Assembly (NCBI GenBank): GCA_044507525.1
Contig: JBIQJM010000002.1
Span: 34,731 to 98,730, forward strand
DNA length: 64,000 nucleotides
DNA from: Zeimonas sp044507525
Lineage (GTDB): Bacteria; Pseudomonadota; Gammaproteobacteria; Burkholderiales; Burkholderiaceae_E
Direction of reading: 5' to 3'
Below are positions 18,221-28,100 of this stretch, one piece after another (the first letter of the stretch is position 1; every line of letters starts with the position of its first letter). The notes below the pieces were generated by a model. It was not told the DNA's origin, did no database searches, and was given only the letters and a program-made list of their open reading frames with translations. A program made the position numbers and the translations under genes.

Positions 18221-18910
18221 TCAACCGACGCCGAGTTCCGCCCGCAATGCCGATGCGAGCCGGACGGCCCAGGCGCTCGCGCCGACATCGGGCGCGATCT
18301 CGTCGCAGGCGGCGGTGAAGAGGTCGAGCGCAGGCGCGTCCTGCGCCGCACCGAGCGCCCTGCACAGCACTTCCCACGGCGGCCGCGAGACGAGCGTGCC
18401 CGCCGAGAAGGCGACGGCGGCGCGCTTGCGCCGTTGCGCGAGCCCGGTCAGCTTGCGCCCGCCGGCGTCGACGACCTCCCACGGCGAGAGCCCGCCGTAG
18501 CACGCCCACGCCGGCGCAGGCGCGACGCCGCCGGCGCGCGCGACGGCCGGCTCGAGCGCCCGCGCGGCGATGCCGCCTTCGTTCAGCACCCGCGCGTGCA
18601 GCTCCCCGAGCCACCGATAGCTGTCGACGAGCCCGCTGTCGACGAGGGCGTGCCCGGCCGGCACGACGACGGTGACGCCGACCAGCCAGGGACCCGCGAA
18701 CACCGCGCCGCCGCCGGACGGCCGCAGGTGCACCGGCAGCCCCGGCGGCGCCCGGCGGGCGACGGCGTCGTACAGCCGGCGCTGCGAGCACCCGAGCACG
18801 ATCTCGGGAGCGCGATACCGCCACACGCGCCACCGTGCCGCGGCGCCCGGCGCGGACAGCGCCGATTCGGTCCAGGCCAGTTCCTCGGCGATCGTCGTTT
18901 CGGTCGGCAT
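18221..18910 (-). CDS. Lipoate-protein ligase-like protein, catalytic domain only
   Basis: The 229-residue product has the biotin/lipoate ligase catalytic fold: the lipoyl-adenylate loop LRPSGGGAV at about 62-70 and the catalytic lysine K153 in GGRKLTGLAQRR. The C-terminal accessory domain of full LplA is absent. It could ligate lipoate or octanoate, or act as an amidotransferase. I chose the ATG at 18910; upstream codons overlap the divergent moeA leader. It lies between the molybdoenzyme promoter and the moeA pair, an unusual setting. Its possible clients in this window are OdhB (43473-44786) or an unseen lipoyl protein. Confidence 0.78.
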   Translation of the reverse strand: MPTETTIAEELAWTESALSAPGAAARWRVWRYRAPEIVLGCSQRRLYDAVARRAPPGLPVHLRPSGGGAVFAGPWLVGVTVVVPAGHALVDSGLVDSYRWLGELHARVLNEGGIAARALEPAVARAGGVAPAPAWACYGGLSPWEVVDAGGRKLTGLAQRRKRAAVAFSAGTLVSRPPWEVLCRALGAAQDAPALDLFTAACDEIAPDVGASAWAVRLASALRAELGVG

Positions 18911-19028
18911 CCAGCATTCTCCGGGACGGCAGCCGGACCGGTGGAGGCGCGAATCGAACCGCCGGCCGCATCGCGGATATGATCGTCCATACCGATGTCG
19001 ACACGAGACCTGCCGGCGACCGCCACGC

Positions 19029-20279
19029 ATGAGCACACCTGAACGTTCGCGCGCCGACGTGCGCATGCGCGGTTTCGCCGCCCGTACGCTGGTCGGGACG
19101 GCCCTCGAATGGATCGATGCGCAGTCGAAGCGCCTGGGTCCCGAGAGCGCGCATCTCGCCGACCTGCACGACCGCGTGCTGGCCGACGCGGTCTACGCGC
19201 CGATCGACGTACCCCCGTTCGACCGGGCCGCGATGGACGGCTACGCGCTGCGCGGCGCCGAGACGACCGGCGCCGGCGAATACAACCCGCTGTCGTTCGC
19301 GGTCTGCGGCGACGCGCTTCCCGGGCGGCCCCACGAGTCGATCGTCGAACGCGGCAGCGCCGTGCGCATCATGACCGGCGCTCCGTTGCCGGAAGGCGCC
19401 GATGCGGTGGTTCCGGCCGAGTTCGCGACGGAGCGTGACGGCACGGTGGAGATCACGACGCCTTTCGCTCCCGGAAAGCACGTGGGCCGGCGCGCGGAAG
19501 ACGTCGCCCGCGGCTCGCTGCTCTTCGAGGCCGGACGACGGCTGCGCGCGCAGGACGTCGGCCTCCTCGCCTCGGTCGGCCTCGACCGCGCAACCGTGGT
19601 GCGCCGGCCGCGCGTGCGGATCATCGTCACCGGCGACGAACTCGTGGAACCCGGCGTGCCGAAGGGCCTGCACCAGATCTACGACGCCAATTCGGCGATG
19701 CTGCGCGGCCTCGTGGCGCGCGACGGCGCGGTCCTCGAACGCGTCTGCCGGATGGTCGACGACCGGGAGGCGATCCGGCAGGCGATGCGCGACCACGACG
19801 CGGACGTCGTGCTGATCTCGGGCGGCTCCAGCGTGGGGTCCGAAGACCACGCGCCGAACCTCCTGGCCGAGCTCGGCGAGCTCGCCGTGCACGGCATCGC
19901 GATGCGTCCGTCGAGCCCCGCAGGCTTCGGTCGGATCGGCGACGTTCTCGTCTTCCTGTTGCCCGGGAATCCGGTCTCCTGCCTGTGCGCCTACGACTTC
20001 TTCGCGGGGCGGGCGCTCCGGCTGCTCGGCGGCCGCCCGCCCGACTGGCCGCACCGGACGCTGCGGGCGGTCCTTGCGCGCAAGATCGCTTCGGCGGTGG
20101 GTCGCGTCGACTATTGCCGGGTGCGGCTGTCCGAGGCGGGAGCGGAGCCGCTCGCGCTGAGCGGCGCCTCGATCCTCTCGTCGACGACGCGCGCCGACGG
20201 TTTCGTCGTCGTCCCGGCCGAGAGCGAAGGCTACGGACCGGGCACCGAGGTGACGGTCCACCTGTACGGAGCGTCCTGA
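19029..20279 (+). CDS. moeA: Molybdopterin molybdenumtransferase MoeA (first copy)
   Basis: MoeA inserts molybdate into adenylylated molybdopterin. The 416-residue protein shows the family motifs FDRAAMDGYALR, IVTGDEL, LISGGSSVGSEDH and LPGNPVSCLCAYDFF, in order. A TATGAT box at 18978-18983 is a plausible -10 with a leader of about 40 bases. It is followed after 3 bases by a second moeA-type gene. Divergence from the lipoate-ligase and molybdoenzyme genes makes a joint regulatory region between 18911 and 19028 likely. Confidence 0.92.
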   Translation: MSTPERSRADVRMRGFAARTLVGTALEWIDAQSKRLGPESAHLADLHDRVLADAVYAPIDVPPFDRAAMDGYALRGAETTGAGEYNPLSFAVCGDALPGRPHESIVERGSAVRIMTGAPLPEGADAVVPAEFATERDGTVEITTPFAPGKHVGRRAEDVARGSLLFEAGRRLRAQDVGLLASVGLDRATVVRRPRVRIIVTGDELVEPGVPKGLHQIYDANSAMLRGLVARDGAVLERVCRMVDDREAIRQAMRDHDADVVLISGGSSVGSEDHAPNLLAELGELAVHGIAMRPSSPAGFGRIGDVLVFLLPGNPVSCLCAYDFFAGRALRLLGGRPPDWPHRTLRAVLARKIASAVGRVDYCRVRLSEAGAEPLALSGASILSSTTRADGFVVVPAESEGYGPGTEVTVHLYGAS

Positions 20280-20282
20280 GCG

Positions 20283-22247
20283 ATGGCGCGCAAGCCGATC
20301 CCATCCGGGCCGCGCAACGCGGCACGCCAGGAGCAGTTCCTCGAGGTCGTCACGCGCGACGAGGCGACGGCGCGCTTTCGACGCCACCTGCGCATGGAGC
20401 CGCTCGGCACCGAGACCGTTCCGCTGGGCGCCGCCCTGCGGCGCGTGCTGTCCGACACGGTGGTGTCCGAGGTCGACGTCCCGGGCTTCGACCGCTCGAA
20501 CGTCGACGGCTTCGCCGTGGTGGCGGCGGACACCTACGGCGCCATGGAGGAGGATCCGCGGACGATCGCGCTGAACGACGAGGTGCTCGAACCGGGCAAG
20601 GCGCCGCGCGAGATCGTGCGGCCCGGCCGGGCGTCGATCATCGCGACCGGCGCCATGGTGCCGCGCGGCGCCGATGCGGTCATCATGGTCGAGCGCACCG
20701 AAGCGACCGGCGACGGACGCATCGCCTGCACCGATTCCGTCGCCGCCGGGCAGAACATCAGCTTCGCCGGAACCGACATCGCCCGGGGAGAGACGGTCCT
20801 CCGGCGCGGCCAGCTCCTCAGCTCGCGGGACATCGGCGTCCTCGCGGCGATCGGCCGCGACCGGGTCGAAGTCTTTCGCAAACCGCGGGTGGCGATCGTC
20901 TCGACCGGCAACGAGATCGTCGCGCCGGGCGCGCCGATGCGCAGCGGCGCCGTCTACGACTCGAACGCGGCGATCGTCGGCGCCGCCGTCGAAGAGCTGG
21001 GCGGCGAACCGGTCCAGCTGGGCATCGTCGCCGACGACGACGCGCAGCTGCACGCCGTCCTCGAACGCGCAATGGCCTGCGACCTGGTCATCCTCTCGGG
21101 CGGCACCTCGAAGGGCGCGGGCGACCTGTCCTACCGCGTCGTCAGCCGGCTCGGCGACCCCGGCATCGTCGCGCACGGCGTCGCGCTCAAGCCGGGCAAG
21201 CCCGTCTGCCTCGCCGTCACCTCGGGAAAGCCGGTCGTCATCCTGCCCGGTTTCCCGACCTCGGCGATCTTCACCTTCCACGAGTTCGTCGCACCGGTGC
21301 TGCGCGCCTTCGCCGGCCTTCCCGCGCGTCGGGAGCACGGCGTGCAGGCGAGGCTGCCGGTGCGCGTGAACTCCGAGCGCGGCCGCACCGAATACCTGCT
21401 GGTCAGCCTGTTCGAGCGCGACGACGGCCTGGCCGCCTACCCGATGGGCAAGGGCTCGGGATCGGTGACGGCCTTCAGCTACGCCGACGGCTTCGTGACG
21501 ATCCCGCAGCATCGGGAGATCGTCGATGCCGACACGACGGTTCCGGTGCAGCTGCTCGGTGAAGGCGTCGAGCCCGCCGGGCTCGTCGCCATCGGCAGCC
21601 ACTGCGTCGGGCTCGACTACCTGCTCGGCGAACTGCAGGCGCGCGGCATCACGGTCAAGGCGCTGCACGTCGGGAGCATGGGCGGCCTGGCTGCCGCGCG
21701 ACGCCGCGAGTGCGACATCGCCGGCATCCACCTGATGGACGCGAAGACCGGCGAATACAACCGGCCGCTGCTCGACGAGGGCCTGGAGCTCGTCCCCGGC
21801 TACCGGCGCATGCAGGGGGTCGTCTTCCGCGTCGACGATCCGCGCTTCGCGGTCGACGATGCGGCGACCGCCGTCGCGCGCGCACTGGCCGACCCGTCCT
21901 GCACGATGGTCAACCGCAATCCCGGCAGCGGAACGCGCGTTCTCGTCGACCGGCTGCTCGCCGGAAGGGAGCCGCCGGGCCACGGCGTCCAGACGAAATC
22001 GCACAACGCCGTAGCGGCCGCCGTCGCGCAGGGTCGCGCCGACTGGGGCATCGCGATCGACACGGTCGCGAAACAGTACGGCCTCGGTTTCCTCGCGCTG
22101 CAGGAGGAGCACTACGACTTCGTCGTGCCCACCGCGCGACGTGCGCGCCCCGGCGTCGAGGCGTTCCGCTCGCTGCTGCAGGAGCCTGCGGTCCGCGCGC
22201 AACTGCGCGAACTGGGTTTTCGCCTGGACCCGCCTGCGACGACGTGA
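20283..22247 (+). CDS. MoeA fused to a periplasmic-binding-protein-like domain
   Basis: The 654-residue protein has a complete MoeA part (residues 1 to about 430, with FDRSNVDGFAVVA, IVSTGNEI, LSGGTSKGAGDLSYRV and LPGFPTSAIFTFHEF). A PBP-like domain (about 435-645) follows, with GLDYLLGELQARGITVKALH and TMVNRNPGSGTRVLVDRLLA, as in the ModA/ORF families. There is no signal peptide, so the PBP domain is cytoplasmic and probably senses or delivers an oxyanion or cofactor. It lies 3 bases after the first moeA and is surely cotranscribed. In MoeA the usual AMDGYA is replaced by NVDGFA. Confidence 0.9.
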   Translation: MARKPIPSGPRNAARQEQFLEVVTRDEATARFRRHLRMEPLGTETVPLGAALRRVLSDTVVSEVDVPGFDRSNVDGFAVVAADTYGAMEEDPRTIALNDEVLEPGKAPREIVRPGRASIIATGAMVPRGADAVIMVERTEATGDGRIACTDSVAAGQNISFAGTDIARGETVLRRGQLLSSRDIGVLAAIGRDRVEVFRKPRVAIVSTGNEIVAPGAPMRSGAVYDSNAAIVGAAVEELGGEPVQLGIVADDDAQLHAVLERAMACDLVILSGGTSKGAGDLSYRVVSRLGDPGIVAHGVALKPGKPVCLAVTSGKPVVILPGFPTSAIFTFHEFVAPVLRAFAGLPARREHGVQARLPVRVNSERGRTEYLLVSLFERDDGLAAYPMGKGSGSVTAFSYADGFVTIPQHREIVDADTTVPVQLLGEGVEPAGLVAIGSHCVGLDYLLGELQARGITVKALHVGSMGGLAAARRRECDIAGIHLMDAKTGEYNRPLLDEGLELVPGYRRMQGVVFRVDDPRFAVDDAATAVARALADPSCTMVNRNPGSGTRVLVDRLLAGREPPGHGVQTKSHNAVAAAVAQGRADWGIAIDTVAKQYGLGFLALQEEHYDFVVPTARRARPGVEAFRSLLQEPAVRAQLRELGFRLDPPATT

Positions 22248-22289
22248 ATCCGCGCGCCGCCCGGGGAAGAGGACCGGCGAAGGGAGTGC

Positions 22290-22312
22290 GGGGATCGACC
22301 GGATCGATCCCC
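22290..22312. terminator. Hairpin between convergent moeA fusion and trpB2
   Basis: GGGGATCG (22290-22297) and CGATCCCC (22305-22312) form an 8-bp stem with a 7-base loop in the 87-base gap between two convergent genes. The flank after the stem is C-rich, not a pure T-tract. Confidence 0.45.
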
Positions 22313-22334
22313 TTCCCCCTTCACCCCTCGCCTC

Positions 22335-23699
22335 CTACGCAGGCACGCTCGGCAAGCCCGCCAGCGCCATCGCGAGTTCCTTCTCGTCGTACGTCTGGTC
22401 GGTGAGCGATCCCGCGCTGTAGGCCATGTACGCGGCCATGTCGAAGTGGCCGTGGCCGGAGAGGTTGAACAGGATCGTCTCCGAGCGCCCTTCCCGCTTG
22501 CAGCGAAGCGCCTCGTCGATCGCCGCCTTCACCGCGTGCGTCGCCTCGGGCGCCGGAACGATTCCCTCGGTGCGCGCGAACTGCACGCCGGCCGCGAAGC
22601 ACTCGGTCTGCTGGTAGGCGACCGCCTCGATCAGGTCGAGGTCGAGCAGGTGCGAGATCAGCGGGCCCATCCCGTGATAGCGCAGCCCGCCCGCATGGAA
22701 GCCCGGCGGCGTGAAGGTGGAGCCCAGCGTATGCATCTTCACCAGCGGCGTCATGTGGCCGGTGTCGCCGAAGTCGTAGGCCAGCTTGCCGCGCGTGAGC
22801 GTCGGGCAGGCCGCCGGCTCGACGGCGACGACGCGCGACTTCTTCCCGCCGCGCAGCGCCTGCCCGATGAACGGGAACACCAGCCCGGCGAAGTTCGAGC
22901 CGCCGCCGGTGCAGCCGATGAGCACGTCGGGCCAGGCGTCGGCCATCTGCATCTGCTCGATCGCCTCCTGGCCGACGACGGTCTGGTGCAGCATCACGTG
23001 GTTCAGCACCGAGCCGAGCGCGTATTTCGTGTCCTCGTTCTTCGCGGCGATCTCGACCGCCTCGGAGATCGCGATGCCCAGGCTGCCCGGATGATCGGGG
23101 CGCTGCTCGAGCACGGCGCGGCCGTAGTCGGTCTCGTTCGACGGCGACGCCACGCAGCGCGCTCCGTAGGTTTCCATCAGCGCACGGCGGTACGGCTTCT
23201 GGTCGTAGGACACGCGCACCTGGAAGACGGTGACGTCGATGTCGAAGAGCGCGCCGGCGAAGGCGAGCGACGAGCCCCATTGCCCGGCGCCGGTCTCGGT
23301 GCTCAGCCGCCGGATGCCCGCCTCGCGGTTGTAGAACGCCTGCGCGACCGCGGTGTTCGGCTTGTGGCTGCCGGCGGGGCTGACGCCTTCGTACTTGTAG
23401 AAGATCTTCGCCGGCGTGCCGAGCGCCTTCTCGAGGCGATGCGCGCGGACCAGCGGGCTCGGCCGCCACAGCCGGTAGATGTCGCGCACCGGCTCGGGAA
23501 TGTCGATCTCGCGCTCGGTGCTCACCTCCTGCAGGATGAGCTCCATCGGGAACAGCGGCGCCAGGTCGTCGGGGCCGATCGGCTGCAAGGTGCCCGGATG
23601 CAGCACCGGCGCGAGCGGCTTCGGCAGGTCGGCCTGGATGTTGTACCAGCGCTTCGGGATCCGGCTCTCGTCGAGCAGGTACTTGGTTTGGTCTCCCAT
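22335..23699 (-). CDS. trpB2: TrpB2-type tryptophan synthase beta-like PLP enzyme
   Basis: The 454-residue enzyme belongs to the TrpB2 branch, which is longer than standalone TrpB1. The PLP lysine is K113 in GSHKPNTAVAQ and the phosphate-binding loop is GGGSN at 265-269. It is expected to condense indole with serine. No trpA or other trp gene is nearby, and TrpB2 enzymes are generally independent of the TrpA alpha subunit. The ATG at 23699 with GGAGGAGTC upstream on the minus strand is a solid start. Confidence 0.9.
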   Translation of the reverse strand: MGDQTKYLLDESRIPKRWYNIQADLPKPLAPVLHPGTLQPIGPDDLAPLFPMELILQEVSTEREIDIPEPVRDIYRLWRPSPLVRAHRLEKALGTPAKIFYKYEGVSPAGSHKPNTAVAQAFYNREAGIRRLSTETGAGQWGSSLAFAGALFDIDVTVFQVRVSYDQKPYRRALMETYGARCVASPSNETDYGRAVLEQRPDHPGSLGIAISEAVEIAAKNEDTKYALGSVLNHVMLHQTVVGQEAIEQMQMADAWPDVLIGCTGGGSNFAGLVFPFIGQALRGGKKSRVVAVEPAACPTLTRGKLAYDFGDTGHMTPLVKMHTLGSTFTPPGFHAGGLRYHGMGPLISHLLDLDLIEAVAYQQTECFAAGVQFARTEGIVPAPEATHAVKAAIDEALRCKREGRSETILFNLSGHGHFDMAAYMAYSAGSLTDQTYDEKELAMALAGLPSVPA

Positions 23700-23835
23700 C
23701 GACTCCTCCTCGTATGACGCCGAACGGCGTTCGACTCGGCAAGCATAGCCGAGCGCCTCGACGCCGCGTTAGCCCGAAACGGCAGCCGAAGCGGGGCAAG
23801 AGCCGGACGCGCGCCCCGGCGCGGCGACCCGCTGC

Positions 23836-24360
23836 TCAGCCGGCGACCAGCAGCACGATCGCCTGCGCGGCGATCCCCTCGGCGCGGCCGACGAAGCCGA
23901 GCCGCTCGCCGGTCTTGGCCTTGACGCTGACCTGCGTCCGGTCGATGCCGATCGCCGCTGCGACGTTGGCCGCCATGCGCGGCACGTACGGCGCGAGCCG
24001 GGGCGCCTGCGCGATCACCGTCGAATCGACGTTCGCGACGAGCCAGCCGGCGGCACGCACGCGCTGCGCGACCTCCTGCAGCAGCAGTGCGCTGTCGGCG
24101 CCGCGCCAGCGCGGATCGGTGTCGGGGAAGTGCGACCCGATGTCGCCGAGCGCCGCGGCGCCGAGCAGCGCGTCGGTGATCGCGTGCAGCAGCACGTCGG
24201 CGTCGGAATGGCCGAGCGCGCCGAGCCGGTGCTCGACGTCGACGCCGCCGATGCGAAGGCCGCGCCCCGGCACCAGCGCGTGCACGTCCCAGCCCTGGCC
24301 GATGCGCAGCGCCGGCGAGCCGACGGTGGCGCCGACCCCGGAAGCAGGCCCTTCGTTCAT
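23836..24360 (-). CDS. ispF: 2-C-methyl-D-erythritol 2,4-cyclodiphosphate synthase
   Basis: IspF cyclises CDP-methylerythritol phosphate in the MEP isoprenoid pathway. The 174-residue protein has the metal ligands D25 and H27 (GWDVHA) and H59 (LLHAITDALLG), and the family end VKAKTGERLGFVGRAEGIAAQA. The ATG at 24360 overlaps the ispD stop by ATGA. About 15 residues precede the usual first strand. The pathway feeds the hpnCDE genes through farnesyl diphosphate. Confidence 0.95.
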   Translation of the reverse strand: MNEGPASGVGATVGSPALRIGQGWDVHALVPGRGLRIGGVDVEHRLGALGHSDADVLLHAITDALLGAAALGDIGSHFPDTDPRWRGADSALLLQEVAQRVRAAGWLVANVDSTVIAQAPRLAPYVPRMAANVAAAIGIDRTQVSVKAKTGERLGFVGRAEGIAAQAIVLLVAG

Positions 24361-25082
24361 CCTTCCCTCTCCTCCTCGACGATGCGAGCGGCGAGCACGA
24401 GGCGCATCAGCTCGACGTCCTCGGCGGCGGTCACCTTGAAATTCGAGCGCGCGCCCTCGACGAGCAGCGGCGCGTGCCCGGCGCGCTCGATCGCCGACGC
24501 CTCGTCGGTGACGTCGGCGTGCGCGGCGAGCGCATCGCGCAGCAGCCCGAGGCGGAACATCTGCGGCGTCTGCGCGGCCCACAGCCGGGCGCGGTCGAGC
24601 GTCCCCACCGCCACGGGACGGTCGGGCGCGGCGCGCTTGACGGTATCGCCCATCGGCAGCGCGAGCAGGCCGCCGACCGGCGATGCGGCGAGCCCGGCGC
24701 GCAGCCGCTCGAGCGACGCCGCGTCGAGCGCCGGACGAGCCGCGTCGTGCACGAGCACCCAGTCGTGGGCGTCGACCTCGCGCGCGAGTGCCTGCAGTCC
24801 GGCGAGCACGGTGTCGCGGCGCGTCGAACCGCCCTCGTGCAACACGTCGACGCGCGCGCGCCCGGCGACCAGCGCGGCGGCGCGGCGATCGTCGCGGGCG
24901 ACGACGACGAGCACGCGCTCGATCCACGGCGCGGCGAGCAGCGCATCGACGCTCCATTCGAGCATCGTGCGCGCACCGAGCATCAGGTACTGCTTCGGCA
25001 GCGGCGCGCCGACGCGGCTCCCGGCCCCCGCAGCGGGGATCAGTGCCACGTGGCGCGGCGCCTGCGTCGAGCGATCGGACAT
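24357..25082 (-). CDS. ispD: 2-C-methyl-D-erythritol 4-phosphate cytidylyltransferase
   Basis: IspD activates methylerythritol phosphate with CTP. The 241-residue protein has the nucleotide-binding signature IPAAGAGSRVGAPLPKQYL near its N-terminus and HDAARP (VLVHDAARPALD). It is translationally coupled to ispF and divergent from mfd, with only 45 bases between the start codons. Confidence 0.95.
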   Translation of the reverse strand: MSDRSTQAPRHVALIPAAGAGSRVGAPLPKQYLMLGARTMLEWSVDALLAAPWIERVLVVVARDDRRAAALVAGRARVDVLHEGGSTRRDTVLAGLQALAREVDAHDWVLVHDAARPALDAASLERLRAGLAASPVGGLLALPMGDTVKRAAPDRPVAVGTLDRARLWAAQTPQMFRLGLLRDALAAHADVTDEASAIERAGHAPLLVEGARSNFKVTAAEDVELMRLVLAARIVEEEREG

Positions 25083-25114
25083 CGAAACGGAACCTGCCGT
25101 GAGCCGCGAAAAGA

Positions 25115-25120
25115 TAGAAT
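25115..25120 (+). promoter_or_regulatory. Candidate -10 box of mfd
   Basis: TAGAAT ends 7 bases before the TTG taken as the mfd start (25128). The position matches other start-proximal boxes in this window. No clear -35 is seen. Confidence 0.35.
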
Positions 25121-25127
25121 TCTAGGC

Positions 25128-28100
25128 TTGCGAACCGAGTCCTCGACGACCTCCCCCGCTGCAGCAACGCCCCGCGGGCCGCTCGGCGATCGCGCCGACG
25201 CGCTCGGTTCGATCACGGCGCCCGGCCCGGGGCAGGTGCGCGCCCTTCCCCGCTGTCACGGCTCCGGCGATGCATTGCTGCTCGCCGCCCTCGCCCGGCG
25301 CGAGAGCGCGAGCGCGTTGCGCGAGGCGAGCGCCGACGACGCCGACGTCGATCGACCCACCGTTCACGGACGCGCGCTGGCCATCGTCACCGCGGCGCCG
25401 GGCGACGCCGTACGGCTCGCGCAGGAGATGCGCTGGTTCGCGCCGCTGCTGCGGGTGCTGCTGCTGCCCGACTGGGAGACGCTCCCGTACGACGCGTTCT
25501 CGCCGCACCAGGACCTCGTCTCCGAGCGCCTGTCCACGCTGTACGCGCTGCAGCAGCACGACTGCGACGTCGTGCTCGCGCCGATCACGACCGCCCTGCA
25601 GCGGCTCGCGCCGGCGCAGTTCCTGGCGTCGCACACCTTCTTCTTCCACAAGGGCCAGCGACTCGACGAAGCGAGGCTGCGCCGACAGCTCGCCTTCGCC
25701 GGCTACGAGAACGTCACGCAGGTCGTCCGGCCCGGCGAATTCGCGGTGCGCGGCGGGCTGATCGACCTCTTTCCGATGGGCTCGAGCCTGCCGTACCGCA
25801 TCGACCTGTTCGGCGACGAGATCGACTCGATCCGCACCTTCGATCCCGACACGCAGCGCAGCCTGTATCCGATCGACCGCGTGCGGCTGCTGCCCGGCCG
25901 CGAGTTCGCGCTCGACGAGGCGGCACGCACCTCGTTCCGCGGCCGCTGGCGCGAGCGCTTCGAGGGCGACCCTTCCGCGAGCACGATCTACCGCGACGTC
26001 GGCAACGGCATCGCGCCGCCCGGCATCGAGTACTGGCTGCCGCTCTTTCACGAGCACACGGCCACCCTCTTCGACTACCTGCCCGAGGATGCGATCGTCG
26101 TCTCGCACGGCGACGTCGACGGAGCCGCGCGCCGCTTCGCGCAGGAGGCCGCCGAACGCTACCGGTTCCTGTCGCACGACCGCAATCGGCCGTTGCTGAA
26201 GCCCGAGGAGCTGTTCCTCGACAGCGAGACGCTGTTCGCGCAGGCAAAGGACTTCGGGCGCTGGTCGATCGCGGCCCCGGGCGCGCAGGACGACGGCGCC
26301 GAAGCGTCCGCGCGCGGAGGCCGCTTCGCGCTCGCGCCGCCCGAGGTCGCGATCGACCGGCGCGCGAACGATCCGCTCGAACGCGTCCGCGCGTGGCTCG
26401 CCGCGGCGGGGAAGCGCAGGCTCGTCATCGCCGAGTCGCCCGGCCGGCGCGAAACGCTCGAGCAGATGTTCGGCGAACACGGACTGCGGCTGCAGAGCGT
26501 CGACCACTGGCAGGACTTCGTCGACGGCGAACTCGACGGCGCGATCACGGTCGGCCCGGTCTTCGACGGCTTCGAGCTGCCCGACGCCCGCCTCTCGGTC
26601 GTCACCGAGACCGAGCTCTTCGCCGGGACGCCGCGACGGCGCAGGCGCGGGCTGCGCGAGACGCAGACCGACGTCGACTCGATCATCCGCGACCTCTCGG
26701 AGCTGAAGGCGGGCGACCCGGTCGTGCACGCGCAGCACGGCATCGGCCGCTACGAGGGCCTCGTCACGATGGAGCTCGACGAGGGGCCCACCGAGTTCCT
26801 GCACCTGCGCTACGCGAAGAACGCGACGCTCTACGTCCCGGTCGCGCAGCTGCACGTGATCTCGCGCTACAGCGGCGCCTCGCCCGAGGAAGCGCCGCTG
26901 CACGAGCTCGGCTCGGGGCAGTGGGAGAAGGCGCGCCAGCGCGCGGCCTCGAAGGCGCGCGACGCGGCCGCCGAGCTGCTGAACCTGTACGCGCGCCGCG
27001 CGGCGCGCGAAGGGCACGCCTTCCGCTTCGCGGCGAACGACTACGAAGTCTTCGCCGAAGGCTTTCCCTTCGACGAGACGCCCGACCAGCAGGCCGCGAT
27101 CGACTCGGTCGTCGGCGACATGCGCTCGGGCAAGCCGATGGACCGGCTCGTCTGCGGCGACGTCGGCTTCGGCAAGACCGAGGTCGCCTTGCGCGCCGCC
27201 TGGGTGGCAGTCGCCGATGGCCGGCAGGTGGCGGTGCTCGCGCCGACGACGCTGCTCGCCGAGCAGCATTTCCAGACGTTCAGCGACCGCTTCGCCGACT
27301 TCCCGGTGCGCATCGCGCAGCTGTCGCGCTTCCGCTCGAAGAAGGAGACCGCCGCGGCGATCGAAGGCCTCGCCGCCGGCCGGATCGACATCGCGATCGG
27401 CACGCACAAGCTGCTGTCGCCCGAGCTGAAGTTCGATCGCCTCGGACTGGTGATCATCGACGAGGAGCACCGCTTCGGCGTGCGCCAGAAGGAGACCCTG
27501 AAGGCGCTGCGCGCCGAGGTCGACGTGCTCACGCTGACGGCGACGCCGATCCCGCGCACGCTCGCGATGAGCCTGGAGGGCATCCGCGACTTCTCGGTGA
27601 TCGCGACCGCGCCGCAGCGCCGGCTCGCGATCAAGACCTTCGTGCGCCGCGAGAGCGCGGGCACGATCCGCGAAGCGCTGATGCGCGAGCTCAAGCGCGG
27701 CGGGCAGGCGTACTTCCTGCACAACGAGGTCGAGACGATCGAGAACCGGCGCGCCCGGCTCGCCGAGCTGGTCCCCGAGGCCCGCATCGCGATCGCGCAC
27801 GGCCAGATGCCCGAGCGCGAACTCGAACGCGTGATGCGCGACTTCCTGCAGCAGCGCTTCAACGTGCTGCTGTGCACGACGATCATCGAGACCGGCATCG
27901 ACGTGCCGAGCGCCAACACGATCCTGATCCACCGCGCCGATCGATTTGGACTCGCGCAGCTGCACCAGCTGCGCGGACGCGTCGGCCGCTCGCACCACCA
28001 GGCCTACGCATACCTGATGGTGCCCGACGAGAAGGCGATGACGCGCGACGCCGTCAAGCGGCTGGAGGCGATCCAGGCGCTCGAGGAACTCGGCTCGGGC

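Noticed and set aside
18171..22202. A 1343-codon open frame on the minus strand opposite the moeA genes
   Set aside because: It is antisense to two clearly conserved moeA genes and shows only Arg/Asp/Ala-rich shadow composition.
24474..25127. The open frame upstream of mfd, continuous for over 200 codons
   Set aside because: It runs antisense through ispD and has no family resemblance; long open frames are expected at this GC content.
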